From contig DATFYX010000072.1 in assembly GCA_035314825.1 (NCBI GenBank), positions 113,755 through 177,754 on the forward strand: 64,000 nt of DNA. Reading direction: 5' to 3'. The notes under the pieces are model-generated. The model did no database searches and was not told the origin of the DNA. It saw only the letters and a list, made by a program, of their open reading frames with translations. This DNA is from Candidatus Eremiobacteraceae bacterium. GTDB lineage: Bacteria; Vulcanimicrobiota; Vulcanimicrobiia; Eremiobacterales; Eremiobacteraceae. The translations under genes and the position numbers were made by a program. Positions 8,779 to 17,052 of the stretch are shown here, piece after piece; within the stretch, counting starts at the first letter, position 1; every line of letters starts with the position of its first letter.

Positions 8779-9810
8779 ATGCCGTCTCTTTCACCAGACA
8801 CCCTGATCCGCGAAGTCGTCGAGACGTACAAAGGCTCCGAGGCTGTCTTCGGCGCGCACGGCCTGCCGTGCGCCGGTTGCCACGTCTCCACGCGCGAAAG
8901 CATACGCGGCGGCGCGGGCGTCCACAATCTCGACCTCAACGCGCTCATGGCGGATCTCGAACGCTTCATCGCCGACGGAACCGTTCCGCCGCAACGGCAC
9001 AAGCCGGCCGGCCCGGCGGCTCCGCCCGCTCGCCAGCGAAAGCCGGGCATCGAACACGTCATCGCGGTGATGTCGGGCAAGGGCGGCGTCGGAAAATCCG
9101 CTGTGACGGCGCTGCTTGCGGTCGCATTGCGCCGGCGCGGCGCGAACGTCGGCATCCTCGATGCCGACATCACCGGGCCGAGCCAAGCCAAGCTCTTCGG
9201 CGTGACCGCCCGCCCGTACCAAGGGGCCGACGGCAAACCGCACCCGCCCGTCACGCGCACCGGCATCCAGCTCATGTCGATGAATCTGATCCTCGACAAC
9301 GAGAGCCAAGCAGTGATCTGGCGTGGTCCGATGGTGGCCAAGGCGATCAACGAGTTCTACAACGGCTTGGAGTGGGGCAAGGTCGATTACCTTTTCATCG
9401 ATCTGCCGCCCGGCACGTCCGATGCGCCCCTCACGGTGCTGCAGTCGCTGCCCGTCTCCGGCACCGTGCTCGTCAGCACGCCGCAGGGGCTAGCGACGAT
9501 GATCGTCAGCAAAGCGATCAAGCTCGTCCAGCAGCTGCACGCGCCCATCTTGGGGCTGGTCGAGAACATGTCGTACTTCATCGATCCGGACACCGGCAAG
9601 CGCTTCGAGCCGTTCGGCGCCAGCAAGGGCGTCCAACTGGTCGTCGAGAGCGGCGCGCCGCTGCTCGCCCAGCTGCCCATCGACCCAACGCTGGCGGCAT
9701 TGTGCGACGAGGGCAAAGTCGAAGACTACGAATCGTGCGACTATGAAGCCTTGGCCGGCAACTTCATCAAAGTCTTGCCCGCGCTAGCCGTGGGCGCACC
9801 GACCGCGTGA
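8779..9810 (+). CDS. Mrp/NBP35-type P-loop ATPase with N-terminal DUF1858 domain
   Basis: 343 residues from ATG 8779. Residues 1-60 form a DUF1858 domain with HGLPCAGC (Cys31, Cys34). The rest is an Mrp/ApbC iron-sulfur carrier ATPase: deviant P-loop GKGGVGKS at 100-107, DADITGPS at about 128-135, and DLPPGTSDAPLT. Canonical Mrp proteins carry a CxxC after ENMSYF that holds the bridging Fe-S cluster; here the segment is ENMSYFIDPDTGKRFEPFG with no Cys, and the usual N-terminal DUF59 is absent. Only the DUF1858 CxxC remains. Fe-S carrier activity is therefore uncertain. Confidence 0.85.
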   Translation: MPSLSPDTLIREVVETYKGSEAVFGAHGLPCAGCHVSTRESIRGGAGVHNLDLNALMADLERFIADGTVPPQRHKPAGPAAPPARQRKPGIEHVIAVMSGKGGVGKSAVTALLAVALRRRGANVGILDADITGPSQAKLFGVTARPYQGADGKPHPPVTRTGIQLMSMNLILDNESQAVIWRGPMVAKAINEFYNGLEWGKVDYLFIDLPPGTSDAPLTVLQSLPVSGTVLVSTPQGLATMIVSKAIKLVQQLHAPILGLVENMSYFIDPDTGKRFEPFGASKGVQLVVESGAPLLAQLPIDPTLAALCDEGKVEDYESCDYEALAGNFIKVLPALAVGAPTA

Positions 9811-10199
9811 GGGCCGTCGCGGCCGTCGCGGCCGCGGGGCTGGCGATCGTGCTCTCGGGAAGCGTGAGCGGATGCGCGCGCCACGACAACGCGGAGCGCT
9901 CGGCGTTACACCTGCCGGTCTATCCGCACGCCAACGCGGTCAGCGTGCCGCCGCAGATCCGCGCCAAGAACGCCGGCCATGTGATCGAAGTGTTCACGAC
10001 GTGGGACTCGTTCGACAAAGTGCGCGACTGGTACGCCGCCATGCTGCCGAAGAGCACGCAGTCGGTGGTCAACGAGGTGGAGCGCCAGGCGACCTTCGCC
10101 CTGTTCGACGATCGCCGGCGCAGCGTTCACCTTGAGGTCAGCGGCAATCAGGTGGTGATCTATCTATCCGGCACGGACGCGGCCGTCACTGGACGATGA
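9807..10199 (+). CDS. Small lipoprotein of unknown function
   Basis: 130 residues starting with GTG in a GTGA overlap with the Mrp stop. The N-terminus is a lipoprotein signal with lipobox VSGC at about 20-23. The mature part contains HVIEVFTTWDSFDKVRDWYAAMLP, a pattern seen in short ferredoxin-like domains of unannotated lipoproteins, and an EVSGNQVVIYLSG beta segment. No catalytic motif is visible. The coupling to Mrp could mean shared expression only. Confidence 0.65.
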   Translation: MRAVAAVAAAGLAIVLSGSVSGCARHDNAERSALHLPVYPHANAVSVPPQIRAKNAGHVIEVFTTWDSFDKVRDWYAAMLPKSTQSVVNEVERQATFALFDDRRRSVHLEVSGNQVVIYLSGTDAAVTGR

Positions 10200-10208
10200 C
10201 CGGCGCTG

Positions 10209-10880
10209 CTACTGGATGATGATGACGGTGCGGATCGGCGGATTCGACAAGTAGCCGAAGAAATCGCCGAAGTAGAACATCCCCGTCGTCGCGCCCGTCG
10301 AATACGTCTGCGAGCAGACGAAGAGCCCGCAGCCGAGGGCTAGCGTGCCGGTGGAGAACTCTGGGTACGTGATCGCCGTGCCGGCAGGCAGAGCGGTCGT
10401 GCCGTTGGTGTTGGTGAACGTGGCGGGCCAGTTCATGCCGTTGGCCGGGCCGAGCAAGGATGCGGTGTGTGCGACGGCGTGATCGAAATTCACGAAGACA
10501 ATCGTCTGGTTGGCGGACACCGTGATGATCTGCGACGGCGCAGCCGTCGTCACCGGAGACGCGGTGGGCACCGCCGTCAGCACGCCGTATCCGGTGACGA
10601 CGCCATAAGTCGGATCGGTCGTCGCGGCGACGCCGTTGGAGATCGAGATGAGGTTCTGCGGCACCGGCGTCGGGGTGGCGCCGGTGGCGGTGGCCGTCGC
10701 GGTCGCGGTCGCAGACGGCGTCGGTGTCGGCGTCGTGCTGGTGGCGCTGTTCGAGCACCCGCCGGCGACCGTCACGGTCGCCATGAGGGCGATCGCCACC
10801 GCCGCGGTCGCGCGGACTCCCGGCGAGAGCAGCCATCGAAGCGCGTCTTGTGTCCGTTGCAATGCGATCCTCGTCCTCAT
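10209..10880 (-). CDS. Cupredoxin-like lipoprotein with Thr/Ala/Pro-rich linker
   Basis: 223 residues. A signal with lipobox AGGC near residues 39-42 is followed by a low-complexity TPTPTPSATATATATAT linker. After that comes a beta-rich domain with ISNGV, ITVSANQTIVFVNFDHAVAHTASL and a final GMFYFGDFFGYLSNPPIRTVIIIQ-type sheet. The layout resembles cupredoxins, with His residues in DHAVAH, but the usual Cys-x-x-x-x-His-x-x-x-Met copper loop near the C-terminus is not visible. Copper binding is therefore doubtful. The gene starts the base after the TlpA stop, so the two are one transcriptional unit. Confidence 0.6.
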   Translation of the reverse strand: MRTRIALQRTQDALRWLLSPGVRATAAVAIALMATVTVAGGCSNSATSTTPTPTPSATATATATATGATPTPVPQNLISISNGVAATTDPTYGVVTGYGVLTAVPTASPVTTAAPSQIITVSANQTIVFVNFDHAVAHTASLLGPANGMNWPATFTNTNGTTALPAGTAITYPEFSTGTLALGCGLFVCSQTYSTGATTGMFYFGDFFGYLSNPPIRTVIIIQ

Positions 10881-11408
10881 CTACATCTGTTCGATGCGCT
10901 GCGCCTTTTGCAGCATCATGTCGTAGGTCATCTCGCCGTCGATCGCTTCGCGGATCACGCCGTTCTTATCGATGAAGAACGAGCTCGGCATGCCCGCGAG
11001 GTGCAGCTGCGTTCCCAGCACTTGATCCTGATCGGACCCGACCGGGAACGTCACGCCGAACCGTTTGGCGAATTGCGCCGCCGTCGCGGGCGCCTCGCCC
11101 TGGTCGACCGCGACCACGACGAGTTTGCCACGCTGCTCGCGCGCGAGGCGCTCGAGCGCGGGCATCTCTCTGCGGCACGGGCCGCACCACGAGGCCCACA
11201 GGTTCAACAGCACATCGTGTCCGCGCAGCGTCTGCAGATCCAGATCACCGCCCGCGACGAGCGGCACGGTGAGGGCCGGCGTGGTCATGCCGACCACCTG
11301 CGCCGGCCCGCGGCTCTGGTCGATCTCGCTCGGGAAAAACGCAGCGATCAGGACCACCAGCGCGACCGCGACGACTGCGCCGACGATCCAGCGAAGCACG
11401 CCGACCAC
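10881..11408 (-). CDS. TlpA/ResA-like membrane-anchored thioredoxin
   Basis: 175 residues. An uncleaved N-terminal membrane anchor (residues 5-25) is followed by an AhpC/TSA-Redoxin domain with the redox motif WASWCGPC at about 71-78, AVDQG, and the cis-Pro loop GMPSSFFIDKNG. Such proteins reduce disulfides outside the cytoplasmic membrane, in cytochrome c or copper-site maturation. The downstream cupredoxin-like lipoprotein, if it binds metal, is a possible client; that is inference. Divergent from coxD across an 84-base gap. Confidence 0.85.
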   Translation of the reverse strand: MVGVLRWIVGAVVAVALVVLIAAFFPSEIDQSRGPAQVVGMTTPALTVPLVAGGDLDLQTLRGHDVLLNLWASWCGPCRREMPALERLAREQRGKLVVVAVDQGEAPATAAQFAKRFGVTFPVGSDQDQVLGTQLHLAGMPSSFFIDKNGVIREAIDGEMTYDMMLQKAQRIEQM

Positions 11409-11492
11409 TTTGCGAGCACGTGCATGCGGCCCTGCCGTACGGCGCGGCCCAAGCGCGGGTAGGTCGCCGTCGCGGCGCGAAATAGCCGCAGT

Positions 11493-12404
11493 GTGAAGAC
11501 GATCTCATCCATAGACGACGTGCAGGCGCTGCTGGCCGAGCATCGCTACGTGGCGGACCGCACGCTCGCCGTGTCCATCTATCTGGCAGCCACGCTTGGC
11601 CGCCCGCTGTTCTTAGAGGGCGAAGCCGGCGTCGGCAAGACCGAGGTCGCAAAGGTGCTGTCCGCGGGCTTGGGCCGGCGGCTCATCCGCTTGCAGTGCT
11701 ATGAGGGCCTCGACGTCAACCACGCGCTGTACGAGTGGAATTACGCCAAGCAGATCCTCCACATACGGCTCGCCGAAACGCACGCCGGCGGCGAGGAGCG
11801 CGCCAAGATCGAGCGCGAGATCTTCGGTCCGGAATTCCTCATCAAGCGGCCTCTGCTCCAAGCGATCGACGATCAAAATGCAGCCCCGGCGGTGCTTTTG
11901 ATCGACGAGATCGACCGGGCGGATGAGGAGTTCGAGGCGTTTCTGCTCGAGCTGCTCTCCGATTTCCAGGTGACGGTGCCCGAGGTCGGCACGTTCACGG
12001 CCACGACGCCGCCGTTGGTCGTGCTGACGAGCAATCGCACGCGCGAAGTGCACGACGCCCTCAAACGGCGCTGCCTCTATCACTGGATCGACTATCCCGA
12101 CGTCGCGCGCGAAGCGCTGATCGTCGAATCAAAAGTCCCCGGCGTCGGACATCGGCTTGCGTTGGAAGCTGCGGCCCTCGTGGCCACGCTGCGCAGCGAT
12201 TCGTTCTACAAGCATCCAGGCGTGGCCGAGACGATCGACTGGGCGGCGGCGCTGGTCGCGCTCGGCAAGTCATCGCTCGACGAGCGCGCGGTGTCGGAGA
12301 CGATCGGCTGCCTGCTCAAGTATCAGGAAGACGTCGTCAAAGCGCGCGACACCGCGCTTGCCGCGCGCGTCGAGCGCGCGCACAAGGTCGCGTCGCAGGC
12401 GTGA
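11493..12404 (+). CDS. coxD: MoxR-type AAA+ ATPase, CoxD-like
   Basis: 303 residues from GTG 11493. Walker A GEAGVGKT is at about 43-50, Walker B LLIDEIDRAD near 131-140, sensor-1 LTSNRTRE and the following KRRCLYHWIDYP arginine region are all present. The ELLSDFQVTVPEVGT stretch after Walker B marks the MoxR/CoxD clade. CoxD in aerobic CO dehydrogenase clusters works with CoxE to mature the Mo-Cu active site. The next gene overlaps by four bases (GTGA) and encodes the CoxE-type partner, which supports the assignment. Could instead serve another molybdenum hydroxylase. Confidence 0.85.
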   Translation: MKTISSIDDVQALLAEHRYVADRTLAVSIYLAATLGRPLFLEGEAGVGKTEVAKVLSAGLGRRLIRLQCYEGLDVNHALYEWNYAKQILHIRLAETHAGGEERAKIEREIFGPEFLIKRPLLQAIDDQNAAPAVLLIDEIDRADEEFEAFLLELLSDFQVTVPEVGTFTATTPPLVVLTSNRTREVHDALKRRCLYHWIDYPDVAREALIVESKVPGVGHRLALEAAALVATLRSDSFYKHPGVAETIDWAAALVALGKSSLDERAVSETIGCLLKYQEDVVKARDTALAARVERAHKVASQA

Positions 12405-13675
12405 GCGAGCGCGGCCTCATCGTCGACGCGGACGAGCTCGTGCGCTTCGCGCACCTCGGGCGCAACGTCGTCATCTTCGGTCGCGTGCTGCGCGATCTCG
12501 GCCTCGGGGTGCAGCCGGACAAAGTGATCTTGCTGGACCAAGCCCTTGACGCCGTCGGCATGCGCTCGCGCGAGGACGTCAAGGCCGCCGCGCGCGCGGT
12601 GCTCGTGCGCAAGCCCGAAGAGATCCCCGTCTTCAACGCCGCGTTCGACCTGTTCTGGAGCAAAGCGGTGATGCCGCCCGCACCGGTGGAAGCCGCAGGT
12701 TTGCCCGAGCAACCGCCGCCCGATGTCGCGGGAGACCCACGCGACGCGCCGCAATCGCCAACGGCGGGATCAAATGTGCCGCGGCCGCAGGCGTCGTTCT
12801 TGCGCAGCGACGCCGCCGACGCGGGCGCTTCAGGCGAGCAGCCGCAGGTCGTCGAAGGCGATCGCGCCTTCACCTATAGCTTCGCCGAGGGCCTATACCA
12901 GAAAGAGTTTTCGCAGCTCAGCGAGGTGGAGGCGGAGCGCGCGCGCGAACTCACGCGCCGCCACGTCTGGGAGCTCGGCACCAAACGCTCGCGCCGCATG
13001 AAGGCCGGCGCCGGCGGCGGCGCATTCGACTATCGCCGCGCGCTGCGCAACAGCCTGCGGCGCGGCGGCGAAGTGCTCTCGTTACCGACGCGGACGCGCA
13101 AACGCAAGCAGCGCGATCTCGTGCTGCTGTGCGATATATCGGGCTCGATGGATCGTTACTCGCGCCTGCTGCTGCAGTTCGTGCATACGGTGCGGCATTC
13201 GGTCGGGCGCGTCGAGGCCTTCGTCTTCGGCACGCGGTTGACGCGCATCACGCGCCAGATCCGCCATCGAGACATCCGCGAGGCCCTCGATGAGGTGGCG
13301 GCCAGCGTGGCCGACTGGGCGGGCGGGACCCGCATCGGCGAGTGCCTGCGCACGTTCAACCTCGAGTGGGCCGATCGCGTCCTCGGCCGCGGAGCCATCG
13401 TGCTGGTGATCAGCGACGGGTGGGATCGCGGGGACATCGATCTGCTGGCGGATGAGATGCGCCGCTTGCAGCGCGGCTCATACCGGCTGATCTGGCTGAA
13501 CCCGCTGCTCGGAAGCTCGCGCTACCGGCCGCAGACCGTGGGCATGCAGGCCGCATTGCCGTACATCGACAATTTCCTGTCCGCGCATAATCTGCGCAGC
13601 CTTATGCAGTTTGCCGAATTGCTCAACACCATCGAAGACCGCCGCCCAGTGCGGGCACAGCCGAGCGCGTCATGA
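12401..13675 (+). CDS. coxE: CoxE-like von Willebrand factor A domain protein
   Basis: 424 residues, GTG start overlapping coxD. The N-terminal half is variable and Pro/Ala-rich around 85-150. It leads to a VWA-CoxE domain with an intact metal-ion-dependent adhesion site: DISGSM at about 244-249, GGTRIG near 307-312, and SDGWDRGD near 336-343. Works as the partner of the MoxR-type ATPase in inserting or modifying the metal site of molybdenum hydroxylases such as CO dehydrogenase. Followed with four-base overlap by an XdhC-type gene. Confidence 0.85.
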   Translation: MSERGLIVDADELVRFAHLGRNVVIFGRVLRDLGLGVQPDKVILLDQALDAVGMRSREDVKAAARAVLVRKPEEIPVFNAAFDLFWSKAVMPPAPVEAAGLPEQPPPDVAGDPRDAPQSPTAGSNVPRPQASFLRSDAADAGASGEQPQVVEGDRAFTYSFAEGLYQKEFSQLSEVEAERARELTRRHVWELGTKRSRRMKAGAGGGAFDYRRALRNSLRRGGEVLSLPTRTRKRKQRDLVLLCDISGSMDRYSRLLLQFVHTVRHSVGRVEAFVFGTRLTRITRQIRHRDIREALDEVAASVADWAGGTRIGECLRTFNLEWADRVLGRGAIVLVISDGWDRGDIDLLADEMRRLQRGSYRLIWLNPLLGSSRYRPQTVGMQAALPYIDNFLSAHNLRSLMQFAELLNTIEDRRPVRAQPSAS

Positions 13676-14724
13676 AGGACATCCTCGAGACCATCGAACG
13701 CTGGCACGCGCAAGGCGAGCGCTTCGCGCTGGCGACCGTGATCCGCGTCGACGGGTCGGCGCCGCGCGACGAGGGCGCGACCATGCTCATCGCGGACAGC
13801 GGCAAGATCGCCGGTTCGGTGAGCGGCGGCTGCGTGGAAGGCGCGGTCGTCGACGAGGCGCGCAGCGTCTTGGCCGGCGGGCCGCCCAAGATCGTGCGCT
13901 ACGGCATCAATAAGGACATGATGTGGGATGTCGGGCTGTCGTGCGGCGGTGCGATCAACGTCTTCATCGCGCGTTTCGAAGGCCCGCCGCAGAGCGCCGA
14001 GATCAAACGCCCGCTCGTGCTGGCCACGGTCGTGCGCGGACCCTCGCACGTCGGCGCCAAGCGCACGGTCGACGCGCTGACGGCGACCGGCAGCACGGGT
14101 GCCCCGGGCCTCGACGCCGGCATCGACGAGCTGGCCCGTGCCGCCCTCGCGCGCGGAACGGCCAAGACCGCAGCGGTCGGAGCGCACGAGGTCTTCGTGG
14201 TGCCGCTGCTCCCGGACCCCCGCCTCATCATCGTCGGCGCGGTGCACATCGCTGCTGCGTTGTGCGAACTGGCGGCTCGTTCCGGATTCGCGGTGACCGT
14301 CGTCGACCCGCGCGAGCGGCTCAACAACCGCGAACGCTTCCCATCCGCGCGCCGCCTGGTCATCGGCTGGCCAGAGGACGAACTGCCCGCCCTCGAACCG
14401 GACGAGAACACGTACGTCGCCGTGCTCACCCACGACGAGAAGTTCGACGACCCGACCCTCGCGTACGTCTTGCGCCGTCCGGTGCGCTATGTCGGCGCTA
14501 TCGGCAGCCGGAAAACGCAGGCCGCGCGCCGCGCGCGGCTGGAGCGCGACGGCTTTCCCGCGGCGGTCATCGACGCCGTGCATGCGCCGATCGGGCTCGA
14601 CATCGGCGCGCAATCACCCGAGGAGATCGCGGTCGCGATTCTCGCCGAGATGATCGCGGCGAAGTACGATCGCACCGGTATGAAGTTGAAAGATCGCGCC
14701 GAAGAGCGCATCCACGCATCGTAA
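13672..14724 (+). CDS. XdhC/CoxI (CoxF)-family molybdenum hydroxylase maturation protein
   Basis: 350 residues, ATG overlapping coxE stop. The N-terminal XdhC/CoxI domain has the hallmark SVSGGCVEGAVVDEA at about 44-58 and DVGLSCGG near 86-93. The C-terminal Rossmann XdhC_C domain has LIIVGAVHIAAAL, VVDPRE, and VGAIGSRKT...RARL. XdhC proteins bind the molybdenum cofactor, promote its sulfuration and deliver it to the apo-hydroxylase. Three consecutive maturation genes point to a CO dehydrogenase-type enzyme whose structural genes are not in this window. Confidence 0.85.
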   Translation: MKDILETIERWHAQGERFALATVIRVDGSAPRDEGATMLIADSGKIAGSVSGGCVEGAVVDEARSVLAGGPPKIVRYGINKDMMWDVGLSCGGAINVFIARFEGPPQSAEIKRPLVLATVVRGPSHVGAKRTVDALTATGSTGAPGLDAGIDELARAALARGTAKTAAVGAHEVFVVPLLPDPRLIIVGAVHIAAALCELAARSGFAVTVVDPRERLNNRERFPSARRLVIGWPEDELPALEPDENTYVAVLTHDEKFDDPTLAYVLRRPVRYVGAIGSRKTQAARRARLERDGFPAAVIDAVHAPIGLDIGAQSPEEIAVAILAEMIAAKYDRTGMKLKDRAEERIHAS

Positions 14725-14844
14725 AATCGCTCGGCGGTATGCCGATGGAAAAGAAGGAGATGGTCCGCGCGCTGGGCAACGTCGCATCAAGCTCAGTACG
14801 AGCGTGTCACATCCATTTACTCCGCAGAATGGGGGTGAGTTAGA

Positions 14845-14895
14845 ATGGCAAAGAAGAAGAAAGCGGCCAAGAAGACCAAGAAGAAAAAGCACTAG
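14845..14895 (+). CDS. 16-residue lysine-rich peptide
   Basis: The frame reads MAKKKKAAKKTKKKKH, ten lysines in 16 residues, with a strong GGGGGTGAG ribosome site upstream and a Rho-independent terminator 24 bases after the stop. The composition equals one repeat unit of histone-H1-like bacterial DNA-binding tails (AAKKTKKKK), so nucleic-acid or polyanion binding is a fair guess. The gene is too short for gene finders. The clean signals on both sides are the evidence that it is expressed. Confidence 0.55.
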   Translation: MAKKKKAAKKTKKKKH

Positions 14896-14918
14896 GCGTA
14901 ACGTCTAGCGCAAAGAAG

Positions 14919-14948
14919 AAGAGCGAAGCGTTCCTTCGCTCTTTTTTT
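14919..14948 (+). terminator. Rho-independent terminator
   Basis: A 10-bp stem (14919-14928 with 14934-14943), five-base loop CGTTC, and a run of seven T (14942-14948) on the plus strand. It ends the lysine-peptide transcript. The minus-strand zinc-type gene stops seven bases away, and the reverse side is also T-rich, so it may act in both directions. Confidence 0.85.
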
Positions 14949-14954
14949 CTTTCC

Positions 14955-15167
14955 TCAGTCCTGGGTGACTACGAGCACGCTGTGCCCGCGATGCTCGTCG
15001 AGGAAGCGCAAACCGTCGCTCATCCATAGGTCCAGCCCGCCCGAGGCGTGTTCGCCCACCTCGCGCGCCACATGCTCGCGGTCGTGCAGCCAACGCACGT
15101 GGGTCGCACCCTGCGCCAGCCACACGACTTCACCGCAGTCTTCGCAGGCGAGTCCCCCTTGCGCCAT
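14955..15167 (-). CDS. Small protein with an N-terminal CxxC motif
   Basis: 70 residues: MAQGGLACEDCGEVVWLAQG at the start, then DHREHV-type polar helix and a C-terminal RGHSVLVVTQD strand. One CxxC (8, 11) and scattered His could hold a metal, but a second cysteine pair is missing. The ATG overlaps the stop of the upstream phosphatase gene as ATGA, which argues for a real, co-translated gene. Function unknown; possibly linked to the phosphatase. Confidence 0.55.
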   Translation of the reverse strand: MAQGGLACEDCGEVVWLAQGATHVRWLHDREHVAREVGEHASGGLDLWMSDGLRFLDEHRGHSVLVVTQD

Positions 15168-16633
15168 CAGCTCACCCGTCCATCCGCCGGCTCCGGCGTG
15201 ACCTCGTGGCGCGTCTGCCCGTCGAGCGGCTCGCCCGTGACCGGCGAGCGTTGTACCCGGATGATCAGTAAGGCGAGGTCGTCGGCGACGCGGCCGCCCG
15301 CATACCGGCGCAGATTCGCGACCACCTCGTCAGCCAAGCGTTGCGGCTCTGCATCGCCCCGCTCGATCCAACGGCTCGCCTGCTCCTCGCCGAGCATGAT
15401 GCCCGCCTGATCGCGCGCTTCGGTCAAGCCGTCAGTCGCCAGCACGACGACATCGCCGACCCCGAGCTGCTCCCTTCTGCTGGTGAAGGGCAAGTCGCGT
15501 TCCAGTCCGATGAGCGGCCCGGTGGCCGGCAGCGTGGACACGTGGCTGCCGCGACGCACGAACACCGACCCGTGGCCCGCGCTCGCGAAGCTGAGCGTCA
15601 AATCGCGAGCGTCCACGATGCCGAGAAACACGCTCACGAAGGCCCCCGGGTCCGCTGCCGAGCGCTCGAAGATGGTGTTGAAGCGGTGCAAGATAGAGGC
15701 CGGATCCGGCTCGGTTTCGGCGAGCGTCCGGATCGAGTATTTCACGAGCGCGGTCTCGACGGCGGCAGCGACGCCTTTACCGCTGACATCGGCGACCATG
15801 ACCAGCGCGCGATGGTCGTCGAGGCGATACACGTCGAAAAGGTCGCCGCCGATAGCGGCCTCGCGCGTGGACGAGACGTATGCCGTACCGATGCGCAGAT
15901 ACGGCAGGACGTCCCAGCCGCTCAGGAACGCCCGCTGCAGCGTATCGGTCACCGTGCGTTCGCGCGCCAGCGCGGCCTGGCTGCGGCTGCGATAGGCGTC
16001 TGCGATGAGCGCGGCCAGTCCGAACAGCAAGATCAGGCCGGCGGTCGCGACGGAAGCGTTGCGGAGCAACCTAGTCGACTCGTCGAACAGACGTTGTGAT
16101 TCGTCGTCGAAGATGCGCGCGACGGTCGCATAGTCGATGCGGATGCGGTCCATGATGATCTTGCCGCGCTCCAAGCGCGCAACGACGTCCGGCGCGTTGG
16201 CGTTCTTGACGAGCGGACCTTCGATCTTCAGCTCCCAAAGCGCGTGCTCGCGCCGGATGTCGAGCACCGGCGCCGAGGCGCCGACCACGCCCGAGTCATT
16301 GACGAAGCGCACCAGGTCGGCATAGGTCGGATCGAACTGCGACTGCGCGTTGACCAACGGATCGAGGAAGTACGGCTTGCCCGTGCTCAGATACCCGCGT
16401 AGCGCCGTCTCTTCGTCGGTCTGCAGCTGCAAGATCTGCGCGAGCCGCTCGCGGGCCCGGTCGTATGCCTCGTGCCGTAGCAAGAGCGTGCGGACGGTGG
16501 TGTACGAGAACCAAGACCCGACGACGGACACGACAAGGGCGACGAGCAGGACGGCCCCGGCGGTGATCGTCCCCGGCGGGCGTTCGAAACGCGTCGGCAC
16601 TCGAGTCGCTGACGGCAGAGTTCGATTTCCCAT
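15167..16633 (-). CDS. Membrane-bound SpoIIE/RsbU-type PP2C serine phosphatase
   Basis: 488 residues. TM1 lies at about 24-46, then an extracytoplasmic four-helix region with CHASE3-like features (LQTDEETALRGYLSTGKPYFL), then TM2 at about 195-212. The cytoplasmic C-terminal domain is SpoIIE/RsbU: IGGDLFDVYRLDD, VMVADVSGKGVAAA, SAGHG, and VVLATDGLTEARD with the metal-binding Asp residues present. Such phosphatases dephosphorylate anti-anti-sigma factors (partner-switching) in response to an external signal. No anti-sigma partner gene is adjacent. Confidence 0.85.
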   Translation of the reverse strand: MGNRTLPSATRVPTRFERPPGTITAGAVLLVALVVSVVGSWFSYTTVRTLLLRHEAYDRARERLAQILQLQTDEETALRGYLSTGKPYFLDPLVNAQSQFDPTYADLVRFVNDSGVVGASAPVLDIRREHALWELKIEGPLVKNANAPDVVARLERGKIIMDRIRIDYATVARIFDDESQRLFDESTRLLRNASVATAGLILLFGLAALIADAYRSRSQAALARERTVTDTLQRAFLSGWDVLPYLRIGTAYVSSTREAAIGGDLFDVYRLDDHRALVMVADVSGKGVAAAVETALVKYSIRTLAETEPDPASILHRFNTIFERSAADPGAFVSVFLGIVDARDLTLSFASAGHGSVFVRRGSHVSTLPATGPLIGLERDLPFTSRREQLGVGDVVVLATDGLTEARDQAGIMLGEEQASRWIERGDAEPQRLADEVVANLRRYAGGRVADDLALLIIRVQRSPVTGEPLDGQTRHEVTPEPADGRVS

Positions 16634-16719
16634 CTCTATAAAGAAGAAGCTGGTTCGGGCCCCGCGTCTTCGACGCGCGGCGCGGCCCGTCCCGGCTCAG
16701 GCGCCCGTGGGGGTACGGA

Positions 16720-17052
16720 CTAGCGGACCGGCGTCTTGAACGTCTCGTCCAGCAACGGCGCAAGCTCGCCGCGCTCGTGCATCGGGCCGAGGATGTCGGT
16801 ATCGCCGTAGAACGTGCCGTTGATGAAGACTTTCGGCAGCGTCGGCCAGTCGGTCAGCTCGGTGAGCGCTTGACGCTTGGGCATATCCTCGAGCACGTCG
16901 ATGACCTCGAACGGGTAGCCGAACTGGTTGAAAAACGCGATGGTCTCCATGGTGAAGCCGCAGCGCGGCGCATCTTTGGTGCCCTTGCCGTAGACGAGCA
17001 CCTTGTTGTTCTTGATCTCGTCGCTGATCGTGTGCTTGAGGTCGTCGCTCAT
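16720..17052 (-). CDS. grxD: Monothiol glutaredoxin, Grx4/GrxD family, with CGFT active site
   Basis: 110 residues. VYGKGTKDAPRCGFT carries the active site; the family norm is CGFS, so the last residue is Thr here. The glutathione-binding WPTLPKVFINGTFYGDTDIL segment is intact. CGFS glutaredoxins hold a [2Fe-2S] cluster with glutathione and pass it on, often as a heterodimer with BolA. The next gene upstream on the same strand encodes BolA and the two overlap by four bases, matching that partnership. Confidence 0.88.
   Translation of the reverse strand: MSDDLKHTISDEIKNNKVLVYGKGTKDAPRCGFTMETIAFFNQFGYPFEVIDVLEDMPKRQALTELTDWPTLPKVFINGTFYGDTDILGPMHERGELAPLLDETFKTPVR

Noticed and set aside
14739..14843. 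A 34-codon frame between xdhC and the lysine peptide gene
   Set aside because: No ribosome site and unremarkable composition; it is more likely leader sequence.
16655..16690. CGCGTC-TTC-GACGCG hairpin between the phosphatase and glutaredoxin genes
   Set aside because: Short stem, no T-run; expected often at this base composition.
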